A stretch of DNA of 64,000 bases from DT-110 sp030148525 (GTDB lineage Bacteria; Bacteroidota; Bacteroidia; Chitinophagales; Saprospiraceae). Positions 17,508 to 26,781 of the stretch are shown here, in pieces. Position 1 is the stretch's first letter. Each line of letters begins with the position of its first letter. The stretch is taken from contig OZ245751.1 in assembly GCA_965227445.1 (NCBI GenBank), forward strand, positions 1,612,001 to 1,676,000, in the 5' to 3' direction. The notes beneath the pieces are model-generated. The model saw nothing but the letters and a program-made list of their open reading frames with translations. It did no database searches and was not told the DNA's origin. Made by a program: the position numbers and the translations under genes.

Positions 17508-18338
17508 TTATTTGAAGTCATCTAATGCTACCGGATCCATATCGGTAAATGCTTTGTTCTCGCCGCCCATGCCCCAGGCGAATTTGTAGGCAGCCGTGCC
17601 GGCTCCTGCGTGAATGGACCAGGGTGGAGACAAAATGGCATCGTGGTTGCGCATGGCGATGTGGCGCGACTGGGTGGGTTCGCCCATAAAGTGCAGGACC
17701 ATCTGATCCTGTGGCAGGTCGAAGTAGAAATAAACCTCCATGCGCCGCAGGTGTGTATGCGGCGGGAAGGTGTTCCAGATGTTGCCCGGTGCCAATTCGG
17801 TCCAGCCCATTACGAGCTGACAGCTTTGGATACCATCTTCGTGTATATACTGGAAGATCGTCCGTTTATTGGCGTGTTCCTGATCACCCAGATCGACCCG
17901 GTTAGCTTCGGCCTGTGTGGCTTTGGTCGTCGGGTAGGTGTGGTGAGCGGGCGTGGAGTTGAGGTAATAGGCGGCAGGTGTGCCGGGGTCATTGCTTTCG
18001 AAGACCACATCGCGCACGCCCTTTCCGACGTAGAGAACGTCGAGGTGATCGACTTCGTGGGTAGTGCCGTCGGTCACTACGCGTCCGGGGCCACCGGTAT
18101 TGAGGATACCCAGTTCCCGACGCTCCAGAAAGAAGTCTGCTTTCAGGGCGTCCAGTGTTTTGAGTTGCAATGGCTTGCTAGTAGGAATGGCGCTTCCGTA
18201 CATAAAGCGGTCGTACATGGTGTAGACCCAATGCAGGGTACCGACTTGCATGAGGTTGGTATTCAGGAACGCCTCGCGCAGCCGATCCGTATCGTATTGC
18301 TGTACATCCCGGGGATGCACACTTTCTTGGTAATCCAT
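17508..18338 (-). CDS. kduI: 5-dehydro-4-deoxy-D-glucuronate isomerase
   Basis: Converts 4-deoxy-5-ketouronate, the spontaneous product of unsaturated galacturonate, to 2,5-diketo-3-deoxygluconate. 276 residues, the usual length. A cupin fold with the zinc-binding region FPPHTHLRRMEVYFYF (His residues near 196-198 and Glu near 203) and the later His in PPWSIHAGAGTAAYKF. N-terminal VHPRDVQQYDTDRLREAF is characteristic. It precedes kduD and follows the DUF4861 gene by 32 bases, consistent with one operon for pectin breakdown. Confidence 0.95.
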   Translation of the reverse strand: MDYQESVHPRDVQQYDTDRLREAFLNTNLMQVGTLHWVYTMYDRFMYGSAIPTSKPLQLKTLDALKADFFLERRELGILNTGGPGRVVTDGTTHEVDHLDVLYVGKGVRDVVFESNDPGTPAAYYLNSTPAHHTYPTTKATQAEANRVDLGDQEHANKRTIFQYIHEDGIQSCQLVMGWTELAPGNIWNTFPPHTHLRRMEVYFYFDLPQDQMVLHFMGEPTQSRHIAMRNHDAILSPPWSIHAGAGTAAYKFAWGMGGENKAFTDMDPVALDDFK

Positions 18339-18370
18339 AAGTATATTTAATAGTCGTAGGATAATATCTT

Positions 18371-19603
18371 TTAATCGATGTCGGCAATTTCTATCGGTTT
18401 GTCCAGTCGCTTCAGCGTTTCCTCCAGGTAGGCTTCGAATGCTGCCCTATCGGTAATGCCATTAGGTTCCAGCTCCCAGGCTGCCAGGAAGTAATAGGTG
18501 AGCTCCTGATCGTCGGGATTCAGAACCACTACGTGGCTCATGGAATCCCGGGTAACCGCCAGTTCGTCGGCCTGGCGGTAGATTACCGCCATACCCAACT
18601 GATCGTCGTTCAGGCTTTGGGTACCCCAGGTAGCAAGGTAATTCCACTGATCTCCGCTGCCGCGCAAAACCTCCGTATTTTCCAGTTGGACAATACCGGT
18701 GCACAGGCTGTCGACGGCAGTGGATAGTTGCACGTGGTGTTTGGTGAGGCGACTACCTGCGTGGATGGACAGGGAGGAGGTGACATCGGTCTTTTCGACC
18801 CCCGTTTGCCAGCCGTAGTAGTTGGTGCGGATCATGGATTCCACCGGTCCGGAATAGGCTACTGCGCAGTAGAGGGAGTCGGTCATGGCGATGCGTCCGG
18901 CGCGGTTATTGTGCCATTTACCCAGGGACCCGAGACCAAGGGATTCCCCGACTTTTAGCACGTCCATGCCCCATTCAGCCAGTTCGTGGTAGGAATCAAA
19001 TCCGTCCTGACCTACATCCTGCAGCACCAGATCAGTAGTTTGTTTGCCGAAAATATCCGTGGCATTGCGCCAATCCAGGTAAAAGCGGTAGCCCACCCGA
19101 TCTGATTCCCAGCCGGGGCCCTCGTAGCGAATAAAATAGGAGTGGTCGGTATGTTCTTCCGGAACGTGTAGTTCTTCTACATTCTGAAAGGTGCCACCCA
19201 TGTATTCCCGGTCTTCCCAATAGCCGCCGACCTTATGGGACAATTCGGCCTGGGTGCGGGAGGGAAAGGAGGGGGGATCCGTAGTCGTATTCAGGGTCAG
19301 GGTTTCGGAGGCAGCAGGAGCGAGGTCGATAACACAGGCTAACTCATCGGCCTGGCCATCATCATCTAGGTCATTGGCCTGGCAGGGCAGGGGGGCTTCA
19401 CCCCGATAGACCACGAGGTGACTAAGGTCGGCCTTAGCAAGGTCAGCCGGGAGTTCATCGATAGGGATAGTGAAGAAGGCATCCGTTCGTTCTGCATCTG
19501 ATGGATTGCTGACTGTAATCTGATTTGAATCGGCGTTGGAGATGTTGGAACAGCTGTTGGTTAACAGTCCGCTCAAGAGTAAGATATAGGCTAATCGTTT
19601 CAT
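18371..19603 (-). CDS. DUF4861 family lipoprotein of the pectin locus
   Basis: 410 residues with a lipoprotein signal (LLLSGLLTNSCSN), so probably anchored in the periplasm or outer membrane. The rest resembles the DUF4861 family: an early beta-rich part (about 30-110) and a body with SHKVGGYWEDREYMGGTF, YEGPGWESDRVGYRFYLDWR and GVEKTDVTSSLSIHAGSRLT. Members are often found in pectin-utilisation loci of Bacteroidota; the activity is unknown to me. As first gene of the minus-strand operon (DUF4861-kduI-kduD-GH43-CE12-CE8-PL1-CE8) it is likely co-expressed with the lyase pathway. Its promoter must lie in 19604-19780. Confidence 0.8.
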   Translation of the reverse strand: MKRLAYILLLSGLLTNSCSNISNADSNQITVSNPSDAERTDAFFTIPIDELPADLAKADLSHLVVYRGEAPLPCQANDLDDDGQADELACVIDLAPAASETLTLNTTTDPPSFPSRTQAELSHKVGGYWEDREYMGGTFQNVEELHVPEEHTDHSYFIRYEGPGWESDRVGYRFYLDWRNATDIFGKQTTDLVLQDVGQDGFDSYHELAEWGMDVLKVGESLGLGSLGKWHNNRAGRIAMTDSLYCAVAYSGPVESMIRTNYYGWQTGVEKTDVTSSLSIHAGSRLTKHHVQLSTAVDSLCTGIVQLENTEVLRGSGDQWNYLATWGTQSLNDDQLGMAVIYRQADELAVTRDSMSHVVVLNPDDQELTYYFLAAWELEPNGITDRAAFEAYLEETLKRLDKPIEIADID

Positions 19604-19745
19604 GTGAACGTTGGTTGGATGTGGATTTGAACAATATTACCAGTAACTATTTCCAACATGTGCGCACAATTTCACAAGTGGTATTCATTAACTAACCCCG
19701 GGGTACGCGCGGGCAAAAAATAGGTCATTGAGTATGAAATCTCAG

Positions 19746-19770
19746 AATAAACGTTATTTTTACATTTATT
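19746..19770. promoter_or_regulatory. Putative operator upstream of galK (9-N7-9 inverted repeat)
   Basis: AATAAACGT (19746-19754), 7-base spacer, ACATTTATT (19762-19770): arms match at 8 of 9 positions. The same architecture and related arms (ATTAAGCGT-N7-ACGCTTAAT) occur at 36662-36686 next to the NrtR/AraR-like regulator. It lies between the divergent DUF4861 and galK genes, so it could control either; galK fits better with the regulator's galactan context. Confidence 0.5.
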
Positions 19771-19780
19771 AAAGACATAA

Positions 19781-19898
19781 GAGCTTGTTGGGCGTTTGCT
19801 TTTGATGACGAAAATGGCTGCAGTGAGGTTCAAATTTTAGCCATTTGCCCGATACGGGCCCGTATGGGCAGGCCAAAGGGTAAACTCCCAATAAGCTC
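19781..19898. mobile_element. MITE-like hairpin with TAA target duplication
   Basis: A 118-base imperfect long inverted repeat starting GAGCTTGTTGGG and ending CCCAATAAGCTC (one mismatch), flanked on both sides by TAA (19778-19780 and 19899-19901). It contains a GATACGGGCCCGTAT-type palindrome in the middle. No coding capacity. The TNA duplication and GAG-type ends resemble IS5/IS1031-group elements, so it may be a non-autonomous derivative. The rest of the 19604-20187 gap holds a TGTGCGCACA palindrome at 19659-19668 and a CTCAAC hexamer repeat at 20074-20093. Confidence 0.65.
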
Positions 19899-20187
19899 TA
19901 AGTTTCATACAAAGTTAGGAAAGGGGCGGTCCGGCTCCCGTAGCTGGCCCTCCTTCCTTTTTTATGAGGAAGAATTCTGGGGGCAAACCCCATCCAAAAG
20001 TTGATTCTGTTGATGTCTGCCGGGGAATCCTTCGGTCTTGAGGGCGTTTCGTAGAGTTAATCTGAATTGCTTTCTCAACCTCAACCTCAACCTGCGCCCA
20101 GTTATCCACTACTTTTTTTAATACTTTACGAGGTAGGTAATTAAAACATTAAGTCAGTAGCCCTTCCGGGGCACCTTGCCAGGAACT

Positions 20188-21342
20188 ATGAAAAACCAAT
20201 CGTCAAACACAAGTAGTATGTCTATTGCTCGATCAGTGACTGTCCGGTCACCGGGGCGTATCAACCTTATTGGCGAACATACCGATTACAACGACGGCTT
20301 TGTGATGCCCGCCGCCATCGATAAACAGATAGTGATTCGCATCGAACGCAATGGCACCCCGGAAGCCTGCACCCTGCGGGCAAAGAATCTGGACGAATCC
20401 TTTACCTTTTCGCTGGCTGCGGTGAAACCACAACCTTCCGGTTGGGAAAACTACGTATTGGGGGTGATCCATGAATTTCAGAAAATGGGAGCCAAAATGG
20501 CCGGGTTTGACGCTGAAATCGAAGGGAATGTGCCCATCGGCAGTGGTATGAGTTCCTCAGCGGCCCTGGAGTGCAGCACCGGTTATGCGCTGAACGAGCT
20601 CTTTGACCTTGGCTTCGATAAGGATACTATTATAAAGGCGGCCCAGCGGGCTGAGCACGGCTACGTGGGTACGAATTGTGGCATCATGGATATGTTCGCC
20701 AGTGTACGGGGCCGCGAGGGGCACGTGATCCGCCTTGATTGCCGGTCCCTCGAATACGATTACTTTCCCCTGGAACTAGGCGACTACGAGTTGCTGCTTC
20801 TCAATACGAATGTTTCCCATTCACTGGCATCGTCGGCCTATAATACGCGTCGTGAAGAGTGTGAAGAGGGCGTACATATACTGGGGAAAACCAATCCGGG
20901 CATTCGAAAACTGCGCGATGTCGATGAGCAAATGCTGGGTGCCGGATGGGACCAATTACCCGATAATGTGGCCCGTCGTTGTCGGCATATTGTACGGGAG
21001 AATAATCGGGTATTAGAAGCAGGTAAGGTACTGGAAGCCGGAGATCTGGCGCGTATGGGAGAGCTCATGTACGCTTCCCACCACAGTTTACGCCACGACT
21101 ACGAGGTTAGTTGCCCCGAACTCGATTACCTGGTCGATCAAACAAAAGGCCACGACGGTGTCCTAGGTGCTCGCATGATGGGGGGTGGATTTGGCGGATG
21201 CACCATCAACCTGGTACGCACCGCAGACCGCAATGCTTTAATCGAACGAGTAGCTTCCGATTACCGCAAGCAGTTTAACCTCGATTTGACGCCCTATCAG
21301 GTGAAACTAGCCGACGGTACGAGCATACTAAACCACTCCTAA
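20188..21342 (+). CDS. galK: Galactokinase
   Basis: Phosphorylates galactose at C1 with ATP, first step of the Leloir pathway. 384 residues from ATG 20188 (AGGA just before it; a TTG at 20176 and an ATG at 20218 are also in frame). The galactokinase signature is GRINLIGEHTDYNDGFVMPA. The GHMP ATP-binding loop is NVPIGSGMSSSAALE, and the C-terminal GHMP motif is GARMMGGGFGGCTINLV. The part before the signature is short (about 20 residues) compared with enterobacterial GalK. It is followed by galT after 13 bases and a sugar symporter. Confidence 0.96.
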   Translation: MKNQSSNTSSMSIARSVTVRSPGRINLIGEHTDYNDGFVMPAAIDKQIVIRIERNGTPEACTLRAKNLDESFTFSLAAVKPQPSGWENYVLGVIHEFQKMGAKMAGFDAEIEGNVPIGSGMSSSAALECSTGYALNELFDLGFDKDTIIKAAQRAEHGYVGTNCGIMDMFASVRGREGHVIRLDCRSLEYDYFPLELGDYELLLLNTNVSHSLASSAYNTRREECEEGVHILGKTNPGIRKLRDVDEQMLGAGWDQLPDNVARRCRHIVRENNRVLEAGKVLEAGDLARMGELMYASHHSLRHDYEVSCPELDYLVDQTKGHDGVLGARMMGGGFGGCTINLVRTADRNALIERVASDYRKQFNLDLTPYQVKLADGTSILNHS

Positions 21343-21355
21343 TACATCGAATTAC

Positions 21356-22372
21356 ATGCTGGACTTTTCAGAACACCCTCATCGACGATTAAATATACTG
21401 ACCGGTGAATGGGTCCTTGTGTCTCCGCATCGCGCCAAACGCCCCTGGCAGGGAAAAACCGAAGAAGCTGCGATAGCTCAGCGCCCTTCTTACGATCCGG
21501 ATTGCTATTTATGTCCGGGGAATACCCGCGCGGGAGGCGAGCAAAACCCGGCCTACGAAGGCACCTATGTATTTACGAACGACTTTGCGGCGCTCAAGCC
21601 CGATGGTCCCACCGATAGGGTGGAGGATGGGCTTTTGCGGGCGGGAGGCGAACCAGGTATGTGCCGTGTACTCTGTTTTTCCCCGGATCATTCCCTGACC
21701 TTACCCGACATGACCGTTGATGCCATCGAGCAGGTAGTGAAACTATGGCGTTCGGAATACCGCGAATTGGGAAGTAAGGATTTTATCAATCACGTTCAGA
21801 TCTTCGAGAACAAGGGAGCTATCATGGGGTGCAGCAATCCACATCCCCACGGTCAGATATGGGCCCAGTATTCCGTACCGGAAGAAGTGGGGCGAAAAAG
21901 TGCCCGGCAAAAAAAATACTGGCAGGAATGCGGTCGAAGTTTACTGTCTGATTATCTTAAGCAAGAATTGGAAAGCGGCGAACGAATTGTATGTGCGAAT
22001 GATACCTTTGTGGCCCTGGTCCCCTTCTGGGCGGTTTGGCCATACGAAGCTATGATTATTCCGCGTCGGCACATTACGGATATCGATCAGTTCACGCGGG
22101 AAGAACAGCGCGGATTTGCGGAGATCCTCAAAGATCTGACGCAGCGTTTTGATCGCGTTTTTGATACGTCCTTTCCCTATTCCTCTGGTATACACCAGCG
22201 ACCGACCGACGGGAACGACCACCCCTGGTGGCATACCCATATGGCCTTTTATCCGCCGTTACTGCGGTCGGCTACGGTCAAGAAGTTTATGGTGGGTTAT
22301 GAACTATTTGCTAACCCACAACGCGATATAACTGCCGAAATGGCCGCATCCACATTGCGCCGGCTCGGTTGA
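21356..22372 (+). CDS. galT: Galactose-1-phosphate uridylyltransferase
   Basis: Exchanges galactose-1-phosphate with UDP-glucose to give UDP-galactose and glucose-1-phosphate. 338 residues, normal length. N-terminal HRRLNILTGEWVLVSPHRAKRPW; zinc-site cysteines in CYLCPGNTRAGGE; the nucleophilic His in NPHPHGQIWA (near residue 164); and the C-terminal GIHQRPTDGN and HPWWHTHMAFYPPLLRS. It lies between galK and the symporter, spaced 13 and 24 bases. galE and galM are not in this window. Confidence 0.96.
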   Translation: MLDFSEHPHRRLNILTGEWVLVSPHRAKRPWQGKTEEAAIAQRPSYDPDCYLCPGNTRAGGEQNPAYEGTYVFTNDFAALKPDGPTDRVEDGLLRAGGEPGMCRVLCFSPDHSLTLPDMTVDAIEQVVKLWRSEYRELGSKDFINHVQIFENKGAIMGCSNPHPHGQIWAQYSVPEEVGRKSARQKKYWQECGRSLLSDYLKQELESGERIVCANDTFVALVPFWAVWPYEAMIIPRRHITDIDQFTREEQRGFAEILKDLTQRFDRVFDTSFPYSSGIHQRPTDGNDHPWWHTHMAFYPPLLRSATVKKFMVGYELFANPQRDITAEMAASTLRRLG

Positions 22373-22396
22373 TTTTTTCATCATGAATGCACGCTT

Positions 22397-24073
22397 ATGC
22401 AATTTGCGCCCATTGACTACGCGATTTTCGTGGTCTATGCCGTCGTAATCGTAGGGATCGCCTTTTGGGTGTCCCGGAAGGGAGGAAAGACGTCTGAAGA
22501 TTATTTTCTGGCCAGTAAATCACTGCCCTGGTGGGCAATCGGTGCTTCGCTGATTGCCGCTAATATTTCTGCCGAGCAATTTATCGGTATGTCGGGATCT
22601 GGATTTGCCATTGGACTGGCTATTGCTTCCTACGAGTGGATGGCTGCTCTGACCTTGTTGATTGTTGGTAAGTTTTTCCTGCCCATATTTTTGGAGAAAG
22701 GATTATACACCATCCCGGAGTTTATCGAGAAACGGTATAGTGAAAACCTGAAGACTATTTTGGCTATCTTCTGGATTGCGCTTTACATCTTTGTCAACCT
22801 TACTTCGGTCTTGTATCTGGGAGCCACGGCCCTGGATACTATCATGGGCGATGGTAGCGGCTCCATCTTCATGCCCTGCATTATTGGCTTATCCTTGTTC
22901 GCGGTTGCCTATTCCCTCTGGGGTGGATTGGCAGCGGTTGCCTGGACGGATGTCATTCAGGTAGTGTTGCTGATTGCTGGTGGCCTGGTCACCTCGGCCA
23001 TTGCCCTGACCTATGTGTCGCCCGATGGCAGCATTTGGGGTGGATTGGCAGCTATTTATGAGCAGGCTCCCAAGAAGTTTTCCATGATTCTGGACAGGGG
23101 CGAGATTATAACGCCGAACGGTCGCGATGCCTGGTCTGATTTACCGGGATTGGCCGTACTGATCGGTGGTATGTGGGTGGCTAACCTGTACTACTGGGGC
23201 TTTAACCAGTACATTATTCAGCGTACCCTGGCCGCTAAATCCCTCCGCGAATCGCAGAAGGGTATTGCATTCGCGGCTTTCCTGAAGCTGATTATTCCCC
23301 TGATCGTGGTTATTCCCGGAATCGTTGCCTATGTGCTGAATACTGGTGATGCCGGTACCGTAACCGCTCAGTCGGTCGATCCGTCTTTTGTCGGGGAAAA
23401 CGGAAATATCATCAACGATAATGCCTTCCCCTGGCTGATCAGTAGTTTTATTCCGGTCGGTCTGAAAGGCCTGGTGCTGGCGGCACTGTCGGCGGCGATC
23501 GTATCGTCCCTGGCATCCATGCTCAACTCCACCGCGACCATTTTTACCATGGATATCTACAAGCCGTATTTCAATCCCAAAGCACCGGAAAGACGCCTGG
23601 TGACCGTCGGACGTATTTCCGTGGCAGTGGCCCTGATTATTGCCGTAATCCTGGCACCTCAACTAAAAAACCTGGGACAAGTATTCCAATACATTCAGGA
23701 GTACACGGGTATAGTAAGCCCGGGTATACTGGCCGTATTTATGCTGGGTCTTTTCTGGCGTAAAACAACGAACCGGGCATCCATTTGGGGAGTATTACTC
23801 TCCATTCCGATCGCCCTGTACTTCAAGGTTGGTCCCAACGGGTGGGTCGACTCGGCCTTCTTCATCAGCCTGCCGTTTATGTGGCAGATGTTCTGGACCT
23901 GTATCCTGAGCATCCTCATCATGATGGTGGTCAGTTACGTCGAAGGCAAGGGTGAAGATCACGAAAAAGCGATCATTATTACGCCGGACTTGTTCAAAAC
24001 GAGCCGCGCGTTCAATATCAGCTCGACGATTATCATTATCATTTTGATCTTTTTGTACTTCGTGTTCTGGTAA
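22397..24073 (+). CDS. Sodium/sugar symporter of the SGLT (SSS) family, probably galactose
   Basis: Inner-membrane secondary transporter of 558 residues with about 14 hydrophobic segments. Family features: the start FAPIDYAIFVVYAVVIVGIAFWVSR (first 25 residues), then KTSEDYFLASKSLPWW, GASLIAANISAEQFIGMSG and, further on, YWGFNQYIIQRTLAAKS and LAALSAAIVSSLASMLNS (Na+-site region). C-terminal ESL-like long tail with VEGKGEDHEKAIIIT. Following galK-galT, galactose is the likely substrate; glucose or other hexoses cannot be excluded. A 58-base perfect palindrome follows the stop. Confidence 0.9.
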   Translation: MQFAPIDYAIFVVYAVVIVGIAFWVSRKGGKTSEDYFLASKSLPWWAIGASLIAANISAEQFIGMSGSGFAIGLAIASYEWMAALTLLIVGKFFLPIFLEKGLYTIPEFIEKRYSENLKTILAIFWIALYIFVNLTSVLYLGATALDTIMGDGSGSIFMPCIIGLSLFAVAYSLWGGLAAVAWTDVIQVVLLIAGGLVTSAIALTYVSPDGSIWGGLAAIYEQAPKKFSMILDRGEIITPNGRDAWSDLPGLAVLIGGMWVANLYYWGFNQYIIQRTLAAKSLRESQKGIAFAAFLKLIIPLIVVIPGIVAYVLNTGDAGTVTAQSVDPSFVGENGNIINDNAFPWLISSFIPVGLKGLVLAALSAAIVSSLASMLNSTATIFTMDIYKPYFNPKAPERRLVTVGRISVAVALIIAVILAPQLKNLGQVFQYIQEYTGIVSPGILAVFMLGLFWRKTTNRASIWGVLLSIPIALYFKVGPNGWVDSAFFISLPFMWQMFWTCILSILIMMVVSYVEGKGEDHEKAIIITPDLFKTSRAFNISSTIIIIILIFLYFVFW

Positions 24074-24101
24074 CCTTTTAGCCTTTCGGCAAAAGGTGGA
24101 T

Positions 24102-24159
24102 TGCCGCCAAAACAGAGGGGGATGAGTGCATGCACTCATCCCCCTCTGTTTTGGCGGCA
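24102..24159. terminator. 58-bp perfect palindrome between convergent genes
   Basis: Twenty-nine-base arms with no spacer and no mismatch (centre at 24130/24131, TGAGTGCA|TGCACTCA; outer part GCCGCCAAAACAGAGG). It separates the symporter gene (plus) from the GH2 gene (minus), so it can act as a bidirectional terminator, though no strong T-run follows. The short hairpin GCCTTTCGGCAAAA lies at 24081-24094 just before it. Confidence 0.8.
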
Positions 24160-24199
24160 GGTAAGAAGTCTAATATCTAGCCTCTCCAAGTCTAAAGTC

Positions 24200-26638
24200 T
24201 TAATACCCAACTACCAGTCTCACGGAATCACTCCCTAGACCATCAGCGGAGACCCGCACATTGATGGGGCCCGCCTCCTGCCCGGCGTGAATGATCAACA
24301 TCGCTTTTCCGTAGAAAAGGTTTACGGTATCGTTTTGGAAGGGGTCAAACGATTGTGGATTTCCGTTGCCGGCTCCGGCCAGAACACCCGCACCTTCCAC
24401 CTCGATCTGCACTTCGTGATCGGCCAGGGGAGCAGGGTTGCCTTCCGCATCGAAAGCCTCGATCAATACGTACGACAGATCCATCCCGCTGGCGTCTAAT
24501 TTCGTGCGGTCGGGACTCAGGCGTAGTTGCGTCGGTTCGCCGGCCGTGACCATGGTTTGTTTGCCTATTTGCTGGCCAGCTTTATAGGCCACTGCTGTGA
24601 GTTCCCCGGGTTCGTAGGTGATATCTGTCCACATGAGGCGGAAGCGGAAAATGGAGGAGTCCGATTTGGGCTGTTTACACTTCATACCAAGCGACTCTCC
24701 ATTCAGGAAAAGCTCTGCACAATCTCCGTTGGTGTATACGAATACGGGCACGTTCTCTCCGGTCCGCTCCGGCCAGTTCCAGTGGGGCAGGATGTGCACC
24801 GTAGTTTCTTCTGGCTTCCAATAGCTCTTGTACAGGTAGTAGCGATCCTTGGGAATGCCCACCAAGTCGACGATCCCGAAGTAGGAACTGCGGGAAGCAT
24901 CCTCGTCGGTCATACCCATCGTATTTACGGAGCGGTTCCCGTAGGGAGTGGGTTCACCGAGGTAGTCAAAGCCGGTCCAGACGAACTCCCCGGCAATGTA
25001 GGGCTCTTCCTGTTGCCACATGAAGTCGTCATCGGCCACTTCGGCCCACCAGGGCGCCAGCAGGTCGTATGAACTGACTTGCAGGGCATCGGTGAAATTA
25101 GTGGGTTTTTCCGGAAGGGGCAGCTCGTAGAATCCGCGCGTACTCAGGGTAGAGGCTGATTCACTGATGACTACCGATTTGTTGGGTTCCATTTGCCGGG
25201 CCAGCCGGTAGCGGCGCCCGTAATTAAAGGCATGTACATCGTAGAGGTCGAAGTGGCGTAGATTTGGGGCATCCACATTGTCGTTGACCAGGGTGACGGG
25301 GCGGGTTGGATCGTATTTGTTCACGTAGTTGAGCATGGTGTGGAGGCGGTAAAAACCGTTGTTAATATTCCACTGCACATCACCGATCTCGTTGCCAACG
25401 CTCCAGAGAAAAATAGATGGATGATTGCGATCCCGCACCACAAAGTTGCGAATGTTGCGGTGGGTAAAATCCTCGAAGTCGGTGTCATCGGTGATACCGG
25501 CCTTGCCGTCGTATTTGTCGAATACTTCGTTGAAAACCAGCAGGCCCATACTGTCACATAGCGCCAGGAATTCAGGAGCGGCGGTATTGTGGCTATTTCG
25601 TACCGAATTAACGCCCAGGGATTTCATGATCTCCAACTGACGCTCCATGGCCCGCGGATAAAAGGCAGCTCCCAGGGGGCCGTGGTCGTGGTGGAGGTTA
25701 ACACCTTTCAATTGGACCCGGCGGTCGTTGAGCCAAAAGCCATCGTCGGGTGTAAAGCGAATGGTTCGTACCCCGAATTTGGTGTTGGTGCGATCCCGCT
25801 CCCGGTTGTTCGCCACGACGCGAGTTCGCATGGTGTATAAATGGGGGTGCTCCACATCCCAGCGCAGGGGATTCGGTACCACCAGGGTGTTTTCCATCTT
25901 TTGCTGCTGGCCAGCCCCAATTGTTCGCTCTATCGTATCGCGGGTAATCACTATGCCGTCGGGACTCACCACCTCGTGTATTACCTGTACATCGGTTTCC
26001 AGGTTGCTGTGGTTATTGATGGTGGATCGCACCCGCACATCCGCGTAATGCGGCTTTACGATAGGAGTAATCACGTAGTCACCCCAAACATCCACGTGAA
26101 TCGGGTCAGTGGTCAGTAGTTGAACCTTTCGGTAAATGCCCGCACCGGGATACCAGCGACTGTCGTGTTCGCGGGTATCCGCGTGGACGGCCAGGACATT
26201 TGAACTACCGGGGTTGACCAGGTCGGTGATATCCAGGTAAAAGGAATTGTAGCCATAGTCCCAGGTGCCTGCCAGTTCGCCATTCACGTAGACCTTCGGG
26301 AAGGCCATCACTCCATCGAAGATGAGGTAGTACGATTTATCCGAACCGGCGGCCGGAATATCCAGTGATCGACGGTACCAGCCCTGGCCTTTCCAGGGTA
26401 ATTTGCCGGTACTGCCATCTCCATCCACTTCGAAGGGCTGACCGATCGCCCAGTCGTGCGGAACACGAACTGCCTCCCAGTCACTGTCGTCAAAATCCGG
26501 GTCTTCCGCCCCGGTTGTTTCTCCTAAATGGAAGCGCCAGTCTTCTTGCAGCGTCTGGTAGCTCCGGTATTGCGAAAGCGCAGGTAAAAGGCCACCGAAT
26601 AAAAGAGCCAATGAAAATAGGTATGTTTTGCAGGTCAT
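24200..26638 (-). CDS. GH2 beta-galactosidase, secreted
   Basis: 812 residues with a signal peptide (about 1-22), so probably periplasmic. The GH2 order is visible: sugar-binding jelly-roll (about 25-190, VPHDWAIGQPF, FDGVMAFPKVYVNG), Ig-like domain (about 195-300), and TIM barrel (about 305-600) with VNLHHDHGPLGAAF, GVNSVRNSHN, acid/base Glu in SVGNEIGD and nucleophile Glu in IAGEFVWTGFDYLGEPT. C-terminal Ig-like domains follow. This compact form is typical of Bacteroidota galactan loci. It probably removes galactose from oligosaccharides produced by the neighbouring GH53. Specificity among beta-galactosidase, glucuronidase and mannosidase is inferred from context. Confidence 0.88.
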   Translation of the reverse strand: MTCKTYLFSLALLFGGLLPALSQYRSYQTLQEDWRFHLGETTGAEDPDFDDSDWEAVRVPHDWAIGQPFEVDGDGSTGKLPWKGQGWYRRSLDIPAAGSDKSYYLIFDGVMAFPKVYVNGELAGTWDYGYNSFYLDITDLVNPGSSNVLAVHADTREHDSRWYPGAGIYRKVQLLTTDPIHVDVWGDYVITPIVKPHYADVRVRSTINNHSNLETDVQVIHEVVSPDGIVITRDTIERTIGAGQQQKMENTLVVPNPLRWDVEHPHLYTMRTRVVANNRERDRTNTKFGVRTIRFTPDDGFWLNDRRVQLKGVNLHHDHGPLGAAFYPRAMERQLEIMKSLGVNSVRNSHNTAAPEFLALCDSMGLLVFNEVFDKYDGKAGITDDTDFEDFTHRNIRNFVVRDRNHPSIFLWSVGNEIGDVQWNINNGFYRLHTMLNYVNKYDPTRPVTLVNDNVDAPNLRHFDLYDVHAFNYGRRYRLARQMEPNKSVVISESASTLSTRGFYELPLPEKPTNFTDALQVSSYDLLAPWWAEVADDDFMWQQEEPYIAGEFVWTGFDYLGEPTPYGNRSVNTMGMTDEDASRSSYFGIVDLVGIPKDRYYLYKSYWKPEETTVHILPHWNWPERTGENVPVFVYTNGDCAELFLNGESLGMKCKQPKSDSSIFRFRLMWTDITYEPGELTAVAYKAGQQIGKQTMVTAGEPTQLRLSPDRTKLDASGMDLSYVLIEAFDAEGNPAPLADHEVQIEVEGAGVLAGAGNGNPQSFDPFQNDTVNLFYGKAMLIIHAGQEAGPINVRVSADGLGSDSVRLVVGY

Positions 26639-26781
26639 AGTTTTATGTTGAAGCCATGTATTGTATAGTCGCTATGGATGTCGCCGCTACATTTAACTAC
26701 ATCTTTGTTAAGCATTGAAATCTGATGTTCAAAGAGCAAAGGTTGAGGTTAAGGTCAAAACCGTGGGCCGTGAACCGTGTA

